The notes under the pieces were generated by a model that was not told where the DNA came from, did not search any database, and saw nothing but the letters and a program-made list of their open reading frames with translations. Positions 35,257-44,119 of a stretch of 64,000 nucleotides of DNA are shown one piece after another. The position numbers and the translations under genes were made by a program. The DNA comes from Dehalococcoidia bacterium. Lineage in GTDB: Bacteria; Chloroflexota; Dehalococcoidia; Tepidiformales; Tepidiformaceae. The first letter of the stretch is position 1. Every line of letters begins with the position of its first letter. The stretch is from assembly GCA_020850615.1 (NCBI GenBank), contig JADZEI010000081.1, positions 1-64,000 on the forward strand. The letters run 5' to 3'.

Positions 35257-36330
35257 CTAGCCGTCCGGGTCAACGTCGTCGTCATCGTCGTCTTCGGCGG
35301 GTGGGGGCGGCGGGGCGTGGACCCATGATGCGAGGCGCGCTTCGACCGATGCGAGCAGCGGCGCGATTGCGGGGTCGCCGCGGCGGACGGCGAGCTGCTC
35401 CTGGAGGATGGCGAGCTTCTGGCGGTCGGGCTCGGCTTCGGCGGAGGCGGCGAGGGCGGCGAGGAGCCCGGGGTGGCGCTCGGCCACGATGGAGGCGACG
35501 AAGTAGCGGTAGACCTCGTAGCGGCGGGGGGCGCGGAGGAACGCGGCGGCGGCTTCGAGCACCGGCGCGGTGGGCTCGTGGCGGACGAGGAGGTCGGCGA
35601 GGCCGAGGTGAAACGGCAAGTCCTGGGCTTCGGCGCTACCAGGCAGGCGGAATGCGCCGGGATCCCCTCGCACCAGCGCACCGTTCGCGGCGTCGCGCAG
35701 GAGGGGCCGCAGGATGGCATCCGGGATGTCACGGAGCTCGCCGAGCGCTGTCGTGAGCACCTCGGGGTGCAGCCCCGGGATGCCACGGACGGCGAGCAGC
35801 AGCGGCATGACGTGGCCGAGCGCACCGAGGACCCGTGCGGCCGTGACCGCGGGTTCGCCGTTCATCTCCGATGTCGCAAACAGGTCAGTTGCTGCCGCGA
35901 GGACCGTGGTGGCGTGGAAGGCGGCGAGATCGGGGTCGGCGTCTGCGAGGACGACGAGGGCGGCGGCGCGGAGGCCCGAGCAGCCGGCCGGGTCCTGGGG
36001 CGTGCGCTCGGCGGTGGTCGCGGCACGTTCGAGGAGGGGGATGTCGCCCGGGACGACGACGGGCCGGAGGGCATCGACGATGGCGGCACGGATGAAGCCG
36101 CCGGGGTCGCGTTTCGGGGCGTCGTAGGCGGCGTAGAGGGCGGCGAGGCGCTCGCGCGACTCGGGGCGGGGGTAGGCGGCGAGGGCGGGGAGGGCGCCGC
36201 CGAGCACCTCCGCGCCGGGGTCCTGCTCGATGAGCTCGAGGGCGAAGGCGGCGCGAGCGGCAGGGTCGAGCGCGAGCGCGCGGAGGCGGTCGAGGCTGCG
36301 CCGGACCTGGGCGGCATCGGGGCGTGGCAT
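35257..36330 (-). CDS. Helical repeat protein with acidic C-terminal tail
   Basis: 357 residues, rich in Ala/Leu helices of HEAT-like spacing (ARAAFALELIEQDPGAEVLGGALPALAAYP, DIPDAILRPLLRDAANGALV). It ends in PPPPPAEDDDDDDVDPDG. No catalytic motif. HEAT-like folds usually bind proteins; the acidic tail may add charge-based binding. TAGAAT stands 8 bases before the ATG and no ribosome site is seen. Confidence 0.8.
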   Translation of the reverse strand: MPRPDAAQVRRSLDRLRALALDPAARAAFALELIEQDPGAEVLGGALPALAAYPRPESRERLAALYAAYDAPKRDPGGFIRAAIVDALRPVVVPGDIPLLERAATTAERTPQDPAGCSGLRAAALVVLADADPDLAAFHATTVLAAATDLFATSEMNGEPAVTAARVLGALGHVMPLLLAVRGIPGLHPEVLTTALGELRDIPDAILRPLLRDAANGALVRGDPGAFRLPGSAEAQDLPFHLGLADLLVRHEPTAPVLEAAAAFLRAPRRYEVYRYFVASIVAERHPGLLAALAASAEAEPDRQKLAILQEQLAVRRGDPAIAPLLASVEARLASWVHAPPPPPAEDDDDDDVDPDG

Positions 36331-36338
36331 CGGGCGGG

Positions 36339-36344
36339 ATTCTA
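36339..36344 (-). promoter_or_regulatory. -10 box TAGAAT, likely leaderless promoter
   Basis: Lies 8 bases before the helical-repeat gene start, with no Shine-Dalgarno. Confidence 0.5.
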
Positions 36345-36400
36345 TCGCGGAAACGTCAAACACCCGTGGGCGCGTGACACTCCGGGACGCGAATAGTTGA

Positions 36401-36453
36401 CCGGCGATACGGCGAATTGTTAGCGTTTGATGTACTCACGAACGTATCGCCGG
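36401..36453. promoter_or_regulatory. 11-bp perfect inverted repeat between divergent genes
   Basis: CCGGCGATACG (36401-36411) and CGTATCGCCGG (36443-36453) are exact complements with 31 bases of lower-GC DNA between. The site lies between the divergent helical-repeat and PAP2 genes. A TTGACC at 36397-36402 overlaps the left arm and could be a -35 for the PAP2 gene. Operator or hairpin. Confidence 0.5.
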
Positions 36454-36532
36454 ATTTCGAGACCGCGCAGGCGGAGTAGACGATGGACGAGACGCCAGGA
36501 CGAGATGGAGCGGGACGGCGGGTGCGGACGCG

Positions 36533-37327
36533 ATGAGCCTCGCGGCACACCCGCGACGCCAGGGCGAGCTGCCGCCGTGGTACGCCGACCGCGGGCGCTG
36601 GCGACTGGTGGCGGCGGAGATCCTGGGCACCGCGGCGATCATGACGGTGTACTTCCTCCTGCGCGGGGTGCGGCCGGACGACATCGAGGACTCGGTTGGG
36701 CGGAGCCTGGCGGTGATTCACGTGGAGCAGCGGATCGGGCTGTTCCAGGAGGTGCACATCCAGGAGTGGTTCCTGCCGCACCGCTGGGCGATCAACGTGG
36801 CGAACCTGGTGTACGCGTGGGGGCACTACCCGGTGCTGCTCGCGATCGCGCTCTGGCTGGTGGTGAAGGACCCGCTGCGGTTCCGGTTCGTGCGGAACGT
36901 GATGCTGGTCTCGGCCGTGCTGGGGATCGCGACGTACTGGGTGTTGCCGGCGGCCCCGCCGCGGCTGATGGAGATCCACGGCTACGACTTCGGGTTCACG
37001 GACACGGTCCACGGGGCGGCCAGTAACGCGTACTACTTCCAGCCGGGGCCGTTCGTGAACGACTATGCGGCGCTGCCGAGCTTCCACTTCGGGTGGATTG
37101 CGCTGGCGTCAGCGGCGATCTGGGTGAACACGACGAACCGCTGGGTGCGGGCGGGCGCCGTGGGGCTCTCGCTGGTGATGTGGTGGGCGATCACGGTGAC
37201 GGGGAACCACTACTTCTTCGACATGATCTTTGGCGGCCTCGTGGTGGCAGTGTCGTGGATGGTGGTCGCGACGCTGTCGCAGGTGGGGTGGCGGGAGCGG
37301 GTGGCGGAGCTGACGCGGCGGCGATAG
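36533..37327 (+). CDS. PAP2-superfamily membrane phosphatase/transferase (PAP2_3, Aur1-like)
   Basis: 264 residues, about six spans. PSFHFGWIALA and GNHYFFDMIFG carry the two catalytic histidines of the PAP2_3 branch, related to inositol phosphorylceramide synthase, and RSLAVIHVEQRIG near residue 62 is the conserved pre-span helix. Members move or remove lipid phosphate head groups. No ribosome site is evident. Confidence 0.88.
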   Translation: MSLAAHPRRQGELPPWYADRGRWRLVAAEILGTAAIMTVYFLLRGVRPDDIEDSVGRSLAVIHVEQRIGLFQEVHIQEWFLPHRWAINVANLVYAWGHYPVLLAIALWLVVKDPLRFRFVRNVMLVSAVLGIATYWVLPAAPPRLMEIHGYDFGFTDTVHGAASNAYYFQPGPFVNDYAALPSFHFGWIALASAAIWVNTTNRWVRAGAVGLSLVMWWAITVTGNHYFFDMIFGGLVVAVSWMVVATLSQVGWRERVAELTRRR

Positions 37328-37390
37328 AACCACTTCGACACCGTGCGGGGTGCGCAGTGGATCCGCGTTTAGCTGTATGGTTATTGGGCA

Positions 37391-38458
37391 ATGCCGGCTG
37401 AACTTGGCGCCCCAACCAGCCTGGCGAGCCGCGTCCGGGTCGCGGTATCGCCGGTCACCGAGCTCTGTTTCGCCCTCTTCGTGATTGAAAGCCGCGCGCG
37501 GGACCGGCACCGCGAGGTCCCCGCGTGGCTGCAGGCGATGACCGAGGGCGAGGACGAGCTGCGCCAGCGGGTGCTCGCGTTCTGGGACGAGTCGGATTAT
37601 GACGAGTGGGGCGAACTGCTCCTGCTGGCGTGGAAGGCGGGCGCGGTGCTGGCGGACGACGTGGAGACGATGGTGAGCCGCGTCGAGATGGCCGCCCGGG
37701 ATGCGTTCGCGGTGCCGGAGCTGCCGACAGAGCCGCCGATCGTCCAGCAGATCATCGCGGCGCGGCTGGCGCGGCTGCAGGAGGACGAGGCGCTGCGCGC
37801 GCGGTATGTGGCGCTCATCCGCGACGTGTGGGCGTTCGTGCGGCCACGGTGGGCGGAGGAGGGCGAGCGCACGGCCACCGCCTCGGCGCGAGCGATCGCG
37901 CAGGCGGTGCGGGGCGCGGAGTCGCTCGAGGCGGTGTTGCCGCCGACGCACCTGGCCCGGCGCGAGCGGTTCGAGCCGCTGGTGCGGGACGCGCTGGAGC
38001 GCGGGCAGGTCGTGATCGTGCCGCTGGGGCTCTCCGGGGAGGGGCAGTACTTCTTCGCGTTCCCGGACCTGCTGCTCATCGGGTATGGGCCGCGGTCGGA
38101 GGCGAAAGCAGAGCGGTGGCGGGAGCTGGCCGAGCGCGCCGCCACGCGGTTCAAGGTGCTCTCAGACCCGACGCGGGTGATGCTGCTTTCGCACCTGGCG
38201 GCTTCGCCGATGAGCATCACGGACCTGGCCTCGTACTACGGGTTTTCGCAGCCGACGGTGAGCGTGCACATCAAGATGCTGCGCGAGGCGGGGCTGCTGG
38301 AATCGGAGAAGAGCGGTTCGCACACGCTGTACCGCGCGCCGGAAGCGGTCGTGCGGGAGTACATCGAAGGCGCGGAGACGGACATCCTGGCGCACCGGCA
38401 GCTGCACTGCGAAGCGCCGGTCATGCGGGCAGACTACACGGCCGGGAGCGGGCGGTAG
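37391..38458 (+). CDS. ArsR-type winged-helix regulator with long N-terminal domain
   Basis: 355 residues. The winged helix is at the C-terminus (RFKVLSDPTRVMLLSHLAASPMSITDLASYYGFSQPTVSVHIKMLREAGLLESE). About 240 N-terminal residues resemble the DUF5937-like sensor part of similar actinobacterial and Chloroflexota regulators. No metal cysteine set is seen. TATGGT stands 9 bases before the ATG. Target genes are not evident. Confidence 0.88.
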   Translation: MPAELGAPTSLASRVRVAVSPVTELCFALFVIESRARDRHREVPAWLQAMTEGEDELRQRVLAFWDESDYDEWGELLLLAWKAGAVLADDVETMVSRVEMAARDAFAVPELPTEPPIVQQIIAARLARLQEDEALRARYVALIRDVWAFVRPRWAEEGERTATASARAIAQAVRGAESLEAVLPPTHLARRERFEPLVRDALERGQVVIVPLGLSGEGQYFFAFPDLLLIGYGPRSEAKAERWRELAERAATRFKVLSDPTRVMLLSHLAASPMSITDLASYYGFSQPTVSVHIKMLREAGLLESEKSGSHTLYRAPEAVVREYIEGAETDILAHRQLHCEAPVMRADYTAGSGR

Positions 38459-38459
38459 G

Positions 38460-38825
38460 TCAGGCCCGGGGAAGCCGGTTCTCGCCAATGATGAGATCAG
38501 CGACGGGGTGGCCGTCGCGGAGGTCCTCGTCGACCACGCGGGCGAGGTTCGCCGCGTCGAGGCCAGCGTACCAGGTGCCCTCGGGATAGACGACGGCGAC
38601 GGGGCCGTCGCGGCAGACGCGCAGGCAGCCGACCTTGGTGCGGTAGATGCGGCCACGCTCGCTGGAACCGTTGAGCGCGGCGACGGATTTCTTGAGCTGC
38701 TGCCAGGCGGCGTCGCCCTGCTCCGGGGTGCAGCAATCGGGGCCGGTGCAGATGAAGATGTGGCGGTCGTAGGAGCCGACGCCGCGCCGAATGGCTTCGG
38801 CGCGGGCGTCATCGAGTTCGGGCAT
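38460..38825 (-). CDS. Thioredoxin-like [2Fe-2S] ferredoxin
   Basis: 121 residues. The ligand pattern CTGPDCC (residues 26-32) and, about 40 residues on, VGCLRVC matches the thioredoxin-fold ferredoxins related to NuoE. GPVAVVYPEGTWYAGLD follows as in the family. It carries single electrons; partner unknown. TACACT is 6 bases before the ATG with no ribosome site. Confidence 0.9.
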   Translation of the reverse strand: MPELDDARAEAIRRGVGSYDRHIFICTGPDCCTPEQGDAAWQQLKKSVAALNGSSERGRIYRTKVGCLRVCRDGPVAVVYPEGTWYAGLDAANLARVVDEDLRDGHPVADLIIGENRLPRA

Positions 38826-38831
38826 GCGGGA

Positions 38832-38837
38832 AGTGTA
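38832..38837 (-). promoter_or_regulatory. -10 box TACACT, likely leaderless promoter
   Basis: Lies 6 bases before the ferredoxin start, with no Shine-Dalgarno. Confidence 0.5.
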
Positions 38838-38848
38838 GCGGACGTGGC

Positions 38849-39601
38849 TCAGGCGCCGCTGTCGTCGCCGGTGCGGTTGCGGGAGATGGCGTAGCCGACG
38901 CCGCCACCAACGGCGGCAATGCCACCGAGGACGAGGACGACCACGGCCCAGATCGGGAAGCCACCATCATCGCCGCCGCCACCGCCGTTCGCGGCCGACT
39001 GGGAGCTGGAGATGCCACCGCGGAGGGTCGGGACGGGCGAGCCGGCGCCCGGCGAGCCTGCGGGGATCGTGCCGGCGGGCGTCTCGTCTTCGGCAGCGGC
39101 GGTCGTCCCGGAGGGGACGGGCGTCACACTGCCGTTCGCCGGCGGTGCGGTGCGTGTCGGGGTGGGGGTGAAGGTGGGGATGGGCGCGGGAGTCGCGTCG
39201 CCGAAGGTGACGTCCATCGAGACGGGGCCGGACTCCCAGCGGGTGGTGGTGGGTGCAAACCGCTCGCCGATCTTGATGCGGACCTCGGAGCCGGGCGCGT
39301 TCAGGGGCTTCACGCCGCAGCCGGCCGTCTGCTCCGCGGAGACGACGTCGACGAAGTAGACGGTGATCCGGGCGGAACCCTCGCCCGTGTACTGGGTCTT
39401 GCCCTGGCCGCAGAGCTTGTCGCCAATGTAGGCCTCGACCGGGAGGTCCGGCTCCACAGGGCCGGCGCTGTCGGTGACAGAGCCGAAGACGGTGGATGGC
39501 GGCCCGAAGACCTGCGCTGCGGCGCTGCTCAGGAGCGAGAGCGCGAGGAGGGCTACCAGCGCGGGCGCGGCAAAGGCGCCGGCGCGAACGATTCGTGCCA
39601 T
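38849..39601 (-). CDS. Secreted protein with Pro/Thr stalk and C-terminal membrane anchor
   Basis: 250 residues. Signal peptide (APALVALLALSLLSSAAAQ), a beta domain of about 110 residues (STVFGSVTDSAGPVEPDLPVEAYIG resembles carboxypeptidase-regulatory-like folds), a Thr/Pro/Gly linker (PTFTPTPTRTAPP) and a C-terminal span (IWAVVVLVLGGIAAVGGGVGYAI) with a short basic end. Thus a surface domain held on a stalk. It lies just downstream of the giant secreted protein, so they may be co-expressed. Confidence 0.8.
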   Translation of the reverse strand: MARIVRAGAFAAPALVALLALSLLSSAAAQVFGPPSTVFGSVTDSAGPVEPDLPVEAYIGDKLCGQGKTQYTGEGSARITVYFVDVVSAEQTAGCGVKPLNAPGSEVRIKIGERFAPTTTRWESGPVSMDVTFGDATPAPIPTFTPTPTRTAPPANGSVTPVPSGTTAAAEDETPAGTIPAGSPGAGSPVPTLRGGISSSQSAANGGGGGDDGGFPIWAVVVLVLGGIAAVGGGVGYAISRNRTGDDSGA

Positions 39602-39671
39602 GAGCAACAACTCACCATGGGTGGATTGACGGCCTGCGATCGAGCCTATCGCAGGCCGCCCTTGTGTGACA

Positions 39672-42600
39672 TCAGCGGGTGAGCCGGAGCGTAAACGCCT
39701 CGTTGACCTGTACCCAGTAGACGCCGCCGGAGTCGAACCGTTCGAGCGTCTGGACATAGGCGGGCGCGCCGGAGATGTAGCGGCGCCAGGTGCCGGTGAG
39801 CTGGTCGAACTGGTAGATGCCTTCGACCTTGCTGGTGTCGGTGCCGAGGACCTGCGAGATTGGCGCACCAGTCGGGACAGTCACCAGGTTCCAGCCGCGG
39901 GTGAGCGGTGCACCGGTCTGCTGGCCGAAGGGGATGACGATGTCGAGCTTGATCTCGCCTTCGGGGTCGAGCGGGAGCGGGTTGGGCGGCTCGGTGGTGA
40001 CTTCGGTGCCGTCGCAGCGGCGCATGTGGACCTGGAACTCGTTCCAGACGATGCGGGCGTAATCGTTCGCGGCATTGCCGAAGGCGTACTCACCGGTGAC
40101 GTTGATCCAGGGGCCGAGGCCGGGGGAACCGCTCACATCGATGCTCTGGCCGGGTTCGAGGTAGCCCTGGAGGCCGAGGTGCTCCTCGGTGAGGCTCGCG
40201 AGGTTGAGGGCGCTGCGCAGCCCGAAGCCCGCGAGCGAGATCGGCGTGGTGCCGGTGTTGGTCAGGGTGGCGAAGCCGGAGGGGCCGCAGACGAGCCGCG
40301 TGATGCGCAGCTGGCCCGGGAGCGGCACGGGCGGCGCCGGGAACGTCACGAGGACGTCGATTGGCGTCTGGAGCGTGTTGCTGATCTTGATCCAGGCCTG
40401 GCACTCATCGGCGTCGATGGGGGGCTGGGTGATCTCGACGTTGATCGGGTTGCCCAGGTCGTCCTGGATGTCGAACGTGGTGGCGGTGGCCTGTTCCTTG
40501 TCCAGGCGGATAGAGAACGGCCGGTCGGCGGCGGCGAGGATGATGCCGTTGCGGCCGGCATCAAACTCGAAGTTGATGACGTTGCCGAGCGTGTTGTTGA
40601 AGCTGATGGCGTCGCAGTAGCCGTCGCGGTCCTTCAGGTGGGCGACGAGGTACTTGATCGCGGGGTCCGGCGTATCGACGACGGAGAGACGCTTGTAGCC
40701 GGCCCAGGTCCAGGTCGTGGAGACGACGTTCGAGGCGACCTGCGGGTGCTTGCCGCGCCATTCGGTGTAGTCGGCGACCACGAAGTAGCGGGTGGAACCG
40801 GCGATGTCGCCGGGGTCGCAGTAGGGGTTGCCGGTGAAGGTGTTCGGCTCGCAGCCTTCGAAGCTGAGGTTAAAGTCGCCGAAGATGTCGATGTCGGCGA
40901 GGCCGTCGGTGTCGGAGTGCTCGCTGATGATGCGGGGGCGGGAGACGGCGCCGAGGGCGCTGGGCTGGCGCGACTCAGGGTGGATGTTGAAGTCGAAGGA
41001 GCGGAGGTCGTCATCGGGCACGAAGAAGCCGCTGCCGCCGTTCTTCACGCCACCGCGGAAGCTGTTGACGGTGGACTCGTTCTCCATGAAGAAGGTGACG
41101 CGGGATGGCGGCATGGGCGCGGAGTTCGGCCAGCTGAAGCGGAAGTCATCCGGGCCCTTGAGGAGCTGCCAGTCATCGGGGAGGACCCAGCGGTGGGCGG
41201 GCACGGTGCGCCCGTCGGGCTTGGTCTCGGCGGGGCGGGCGGAGAAGTTCGTGCCCGGGAACCAGCCGCGGACGTTCGCCTCGAGGGTGCCGTACTCGGA
41301 GACGTTGTGGTCGTCGGCGTCGATGCTTAGCGTCACGTCTTCGAATTCGAGGAAGAAGAGCGGGAAGTGGACCTTCGAAAAGTCGCCGGGCGTGGTGCCG
41401 TTCTGCGGGTCGGTATCGATGAACGAGGCGACGATGTCGACTTCGCCGGGCTTTTCGCTTTCGAAGCCGATGGTGGCAGAGCACGTATCGTTGTCGAACT
41501 GGAGCTCGGCCGAGTTCGGGCCGCTGATCGAGCCACTGGTGAAGGCACCGGGCTGTTCGGCGGACTTGGTGAAGACGGCGCGGAGGTCGCCGCAACCGGA
41601 GCCTGCGAAGCCGTAGACGATGGTCGCGGTCTGGCCCACCCAGAGGAGTTGCGGCGCGGCCGAGTTGGTGGTGAACCCGGCGACGACGATGTCGATGAAT
41701 TCGGTTTCAGGGAAGGGCTCGTCCTCGCCGGGGTAGAAGACGTCGATTTCGACGCGGATGACGTCGCCGGGGACGCAGTCCAGGTCGTCGTCTATGGTGA
41801 CGGTGAAGGGCACGCGCCCGCCGAGGGTGACGGTGCCGAGGCGAATCGCGACCGGGCCACCCGGTCCGGCCTTGGTTGCGAGCGGAAGCTGATCATCCTC
41901 GGGGAGGAAGTAGCCGCAGTCGCTTTCGATGCGGAGGCGGACCTCCACCCCATCGAGGGCGGCTTCGACGCGGCCCGAGGGCGTGTCGCGATAGCCGATG
42001 ACCCACTCGAAGAGGGTGATGCCGCCGAGGAACGAGCCCGTGCCAGCGTTGAACTGGGGGCCGATGATGACGGACCCGTTGGTCACGATGGAATCCGGGT
42101 TGAGCGTGCCGGTGGTGGTGATCTCGGTTCGGTCGATGAGGAACCAGTCCTTGACCAGCGGGCCGGACTGCTCGGTGCCGTTGCGGTCGCCGTCGGTGTC
42201 CCAGGAGACGCCGATGGTGGAGCCCGCGGCGAGCGTTGGGCCGCCCGGGGCGAGGGTGACGGTCGCGGTGATGAACTGCCGGCCCGGGGACGAGGACGTC
42301 CAGGTGAAGCAGAGGGTGCCATCGGGCACGCCGTTGGTACCGTCGGCATCGTGGAAGACGCTGATGACGTTACCGGTCGCGCCGTCGCTGCTGGTGAACT
42401 GGATGTTGCCGGGTGTGAGCTGATCGCCGGGGATGGAGGGGACCACGCAGGCGGTGTGCGGCGCGGTCACGACGTTGGGGTTGGCGATCTGGGGCTGGAC
42501 GATGTTGCCGGCGGTATCGACGTGCCGGAGCTCCGGAGCGGCGGCGGAAAAGAACTCGGCGATGTCGGTGGCGGTCTCGGTGTGGAGGATGTCGTCGAGC

Positions 42601-43364
42601 TCGGTGTTCTGGTCATAGACGGCGTAGAAGGCGAGCTCGACATCGATGCCCGACACCGGGGCGCCGGACGTCATGTTGAGGCACCACTCGGGGCCCTGCT
42701 TGTAGGGGGCGCCGACCGGGGTGACGCCGGCCGTGAGGATCGTCCAGTCCGTTACGTCGACCACATCCACCACGTTGGGGACGGTTGGGGGCGTGTTGCT
42801 GGCCTCACCCGTCAGGAACGTTGGGTCCCAGCCGCGGGTACAGACCGTGGCAACGCCGCCGACGGCACCGTCAGTGCCGGTGAACGTGACTTTGACCTGG
42901 GTGATGAGCAGCTCGATGGTGACGGGGTCGCTGCCTCCATCGCTGTAGGTCCAGCGGAGGGTGATGGGGACGCGGGGGAGGTCGTCGTTGGGGATGGTCC
43001 CGGCCACGACGGCGCAGTAGACGTCGTCGCTGCTGTCGCCGGGCGAGCCGTTGTCGAAGTAGTCGGTGTCGAGGATGACCCCGTTGGTAATCGCGAAGCC
43101 GTCGGATCCACCGAGCGATGCCACGGCTGAACCGGCGATGTCGATGCAGTAGCCGTTGGTGCCCAGGGTGGGATCGGCGTCGGCGTCGCCGGGGTGCGAG
43201 GGGTCGCCGACGTAGAGGGTAGCGGGCAGGACCTGGGTGAACTCTTCGCCGGCGGCCTGCGCGACGGCGAAGGGCACGCGGCTGAGCGTGGCGCCGCCGG
43301 AGATGGCGACGATGACCAGGATAAGGAGTGAGAAGGCGCCATAGCGGCGGCGGTAAGTGGCCAT
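39672..43364 (-). CDS. Giant secreted surface protein with lamin-tail-like domain
   Basis: 1230 residues. A signal sequence or anchor (FSLLILVIVAISGGATL) precedes a long chain of beta-sandwich-like units with many Asp, Asn and Thr and paired cysteines. Near residues 1025-1090, ITRLVCGPSGFATLTNTGTTPISLAGFGLRS fits a lamin-tail-type fold. The end (GWNLVTVPTGAPISQV to GGVYWVQVNEAFTL) matches a C-terminal module common on Chloroflexota surface proteins. No enzyme motif is visible. A candidate promoter lies about 110 bases upstream. Confidence 0.85.
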   Translation of the reverse strand: MATYRRRYGAFSLLILVIVAISGGATLSRVPFAVAQAAGEEFTQVLPATLYVGDPSHPGDADADPTLGTNGYCIDIAGSAVASLGGSDGFAITNGVILDTDYFDNGSPGDSSDDVYCAVVAGTIPNDDLPRVPITLRWTYSDGGSDPVTIELLITQVKVTFTGTDGAVGGVATVCTRGWDPTFLTGEASNTPPTVPNVVDVVDVTDWTILTAGVTPVGAPYKQGPEWCLNMTSGAPVSGIDVELAFYAVYDQNTELDDILHTETATDIAEFFSAAAPELRHVDTAGNIVQPQIANPNVVTAPHTACVVPSIPGDQLTPGNIQFTSSDGATGNVISVFHDADGTNGVPDGTLCFTWTSSSPGRQFITATVTLAPGGPTLAAGSTIGVSWDTDGDRNGTEQSGPLVKDWFLIDRTEITTTGTLNPDSIVTNGSVIIGPQFNAGTGSFLGGITLFEWVIGYRDTPSGRVEAALDGVEVRLRIESDCGYFLPEDDQLPLATKAGPGGPVAIRLGTVTLGGRVPFTVTIDDDLDCVPGDVIRVEIDVFYPGEDEPFPETEFIDIVVAGFTTNSAAPQLLWVGQTATIVYGFAGSGCGDLRAVFTKSAEQPGAFTSGSISGPNSAELQFDNDTCSATIGFESEKPGEVDIVASFIDTDPQNGTTPGDFSKVHFPLFFLEFEDVTLSIDADDHNVSEYGTLEANVRGWFPGTNFSARPAETKPDGRTVPAHRWVLPDDWQLLKGPDDFRFSWPNSAPMPPSRVTFFMENESTVNSFRGGVKNGGSGFFVPDDDLRSFDFNIHPESRQPSALGAVSRPRIISEHSDTDGLADIDIFGDFNLSFEGCEPNTFTGNPYCDPGDIAGSTRYFVVADYTEWRGKHPQVASNVVSTTWTWAGYKRLSVVDTPDPAIKYLVAHLKDRDGYCDAISFNNTLGNVINFEFDAGRNGIILAAADRPFSIRLDKEQATATTFDIQDDLGNPINVEITQPPIDADECQAWIKISNTLQTPIDVLVTFPAPPVPLPGQLRITRLVCGPSGFATLTNTGTTPISLAGFGLRSALNLASLTEEHLGLQGYLEPGQSIDVSGSPGLGPWINVTGEYAFGNAANDYARIVWNEFQVHMRRCDGTEVTTEPPNPLPLDPEGEIKLDIVIPFGQQTGAPLTRGWNLVTVPTGAPISQVLGTDTSKVEGIYQFDQLTGTWRRYISGAPAYVQTLERFDSGGVYWVQVNEAFTLRLTR

Positions 43365-43474
43365 AAGTCCCCCACGGACCCTGGGACGCACCCCGCAAAC
43401 GCCAAGATCGCCTTTTCCGCGTCAACGCGAAACCGCCAGGGTCTCGACCCCCTAACGGCGAAAAGGCTTTGGCA

Positions 43475-43504
43475 GTTATCACCGATGAGTGCGGGCTACG
43501 TCAA
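43475..43504 (-). promoter_or_regulatory. Promoter of the giant surface protein
   Basis: On the reverse strand TTGACG, 18 bases, GATAAC. The leader of about 105 bases before the start contains GGGTCGAGACCC and further self-complementary stretches. Confidence 0.45.
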
Positions 43505-43579
43505 GAGCCGGGGTTCCGTTTGGGAACGTTAAATCGCGGCTGCAGCATTTCCCGCGATATGGGGCGGGCGCCTGACCAA

Positions 43580-44089
43580 TCAGGCGCGGGCGCCGAGGTC
43601 GCGGAGCTGGTGGCGGTAGTCCGCGAGGGTGGCCTGCGGAAGGCCGTTTTCGCGCAGCTGGCGGGCGACATCGGGCCGGGAGGGCGAGTAGCCGCGCTTT
43701 TCGAGCGTCGCGAGGGCCTGGCCGGCGATAGTGAAGTACTGTTCGAGGCCGCGGGTGGCGTGCCCGAGGCGGTCCAGGGCCCGTTCGCGGGCCGATTCGA
43801 CGGTCGCGGCTTCGCCACCACCGAGGACGGCGATGAAGTCCTCGAACTCCTCGTCGCTCATGCGCTTTGCGTTGGCGGAGATGCGCTCGCGGAAGAGCTG
43901 GGCGCGGGCGGCTGCGTCGGGGGCTTCGCCACTGCCGACGCGGACGGATGCTTCGATGCCGGCCTGCTGGCGGGCCGTGAGCTCGGTGAAGTACTTGATG
44001 CGGTCGATCGCTTCGTTGAGGCGGGAGACGTGGGAGACGTAGGCGTCGTAGGGCGACGCGAGCTTCCAGAAGACCGTACCGAGCGCCAT
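43580..44089 (-). CDS. Helical protein of unknown function
   Basis: 169 residues, largely helical, soluble. LNEAIDRIKYFTELTARQQAGIEASV and SDEEFEDFIAVLGGGEAATVESARERALDRLGHATRGLEQYF dominate. GGAGG at 8 bases fixes the start. It follows the PAC2 gene by 30 bases on the same strand, probably in one operon. No family recognised. Confidence 0.8.
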   Translation of the reverse strand: MALGTVFWKLASPYDAYVSHVSRLNEAIDRIKYFTELTARQQAGIEASVRVGSGEAPDAAARAQLFRERISANAKRMSDEEFEDFIAVLGGGEAATVESARERALDRLGHATRGLEQYFTIAGQALATLEKRGYSPSRPDVARQLRENGLPQATLADYRHQLRDLGARA

Positions 44090-44119
44090 GTCCGAACCTC
44101 CGGGCTGCCCCGCGGGGGA

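Noticed and set aside
36427-37026. Plus-strand frame of 199 codons starting inside the inverted repeat
   Set aside because: It overlaps nearly all of the PAP2 gene in another frame, is Arg/Gly-rich and has no ribosome site.
39666-43130. Two long plus-strand frames opposite the giant surface protein
   Set aside because: Their composition is that of antisense GC-rich frames, and the opposite strand has a signal peptide, paired cysteines and recognisable modules.
43365-43468. Possible c-di-GMP or other riboswitch in the leader of the giant protein
   Set aside because: There are local hairpins and an AAAGCC stretch, but no conserved riboswitch core could be aligned by eye.
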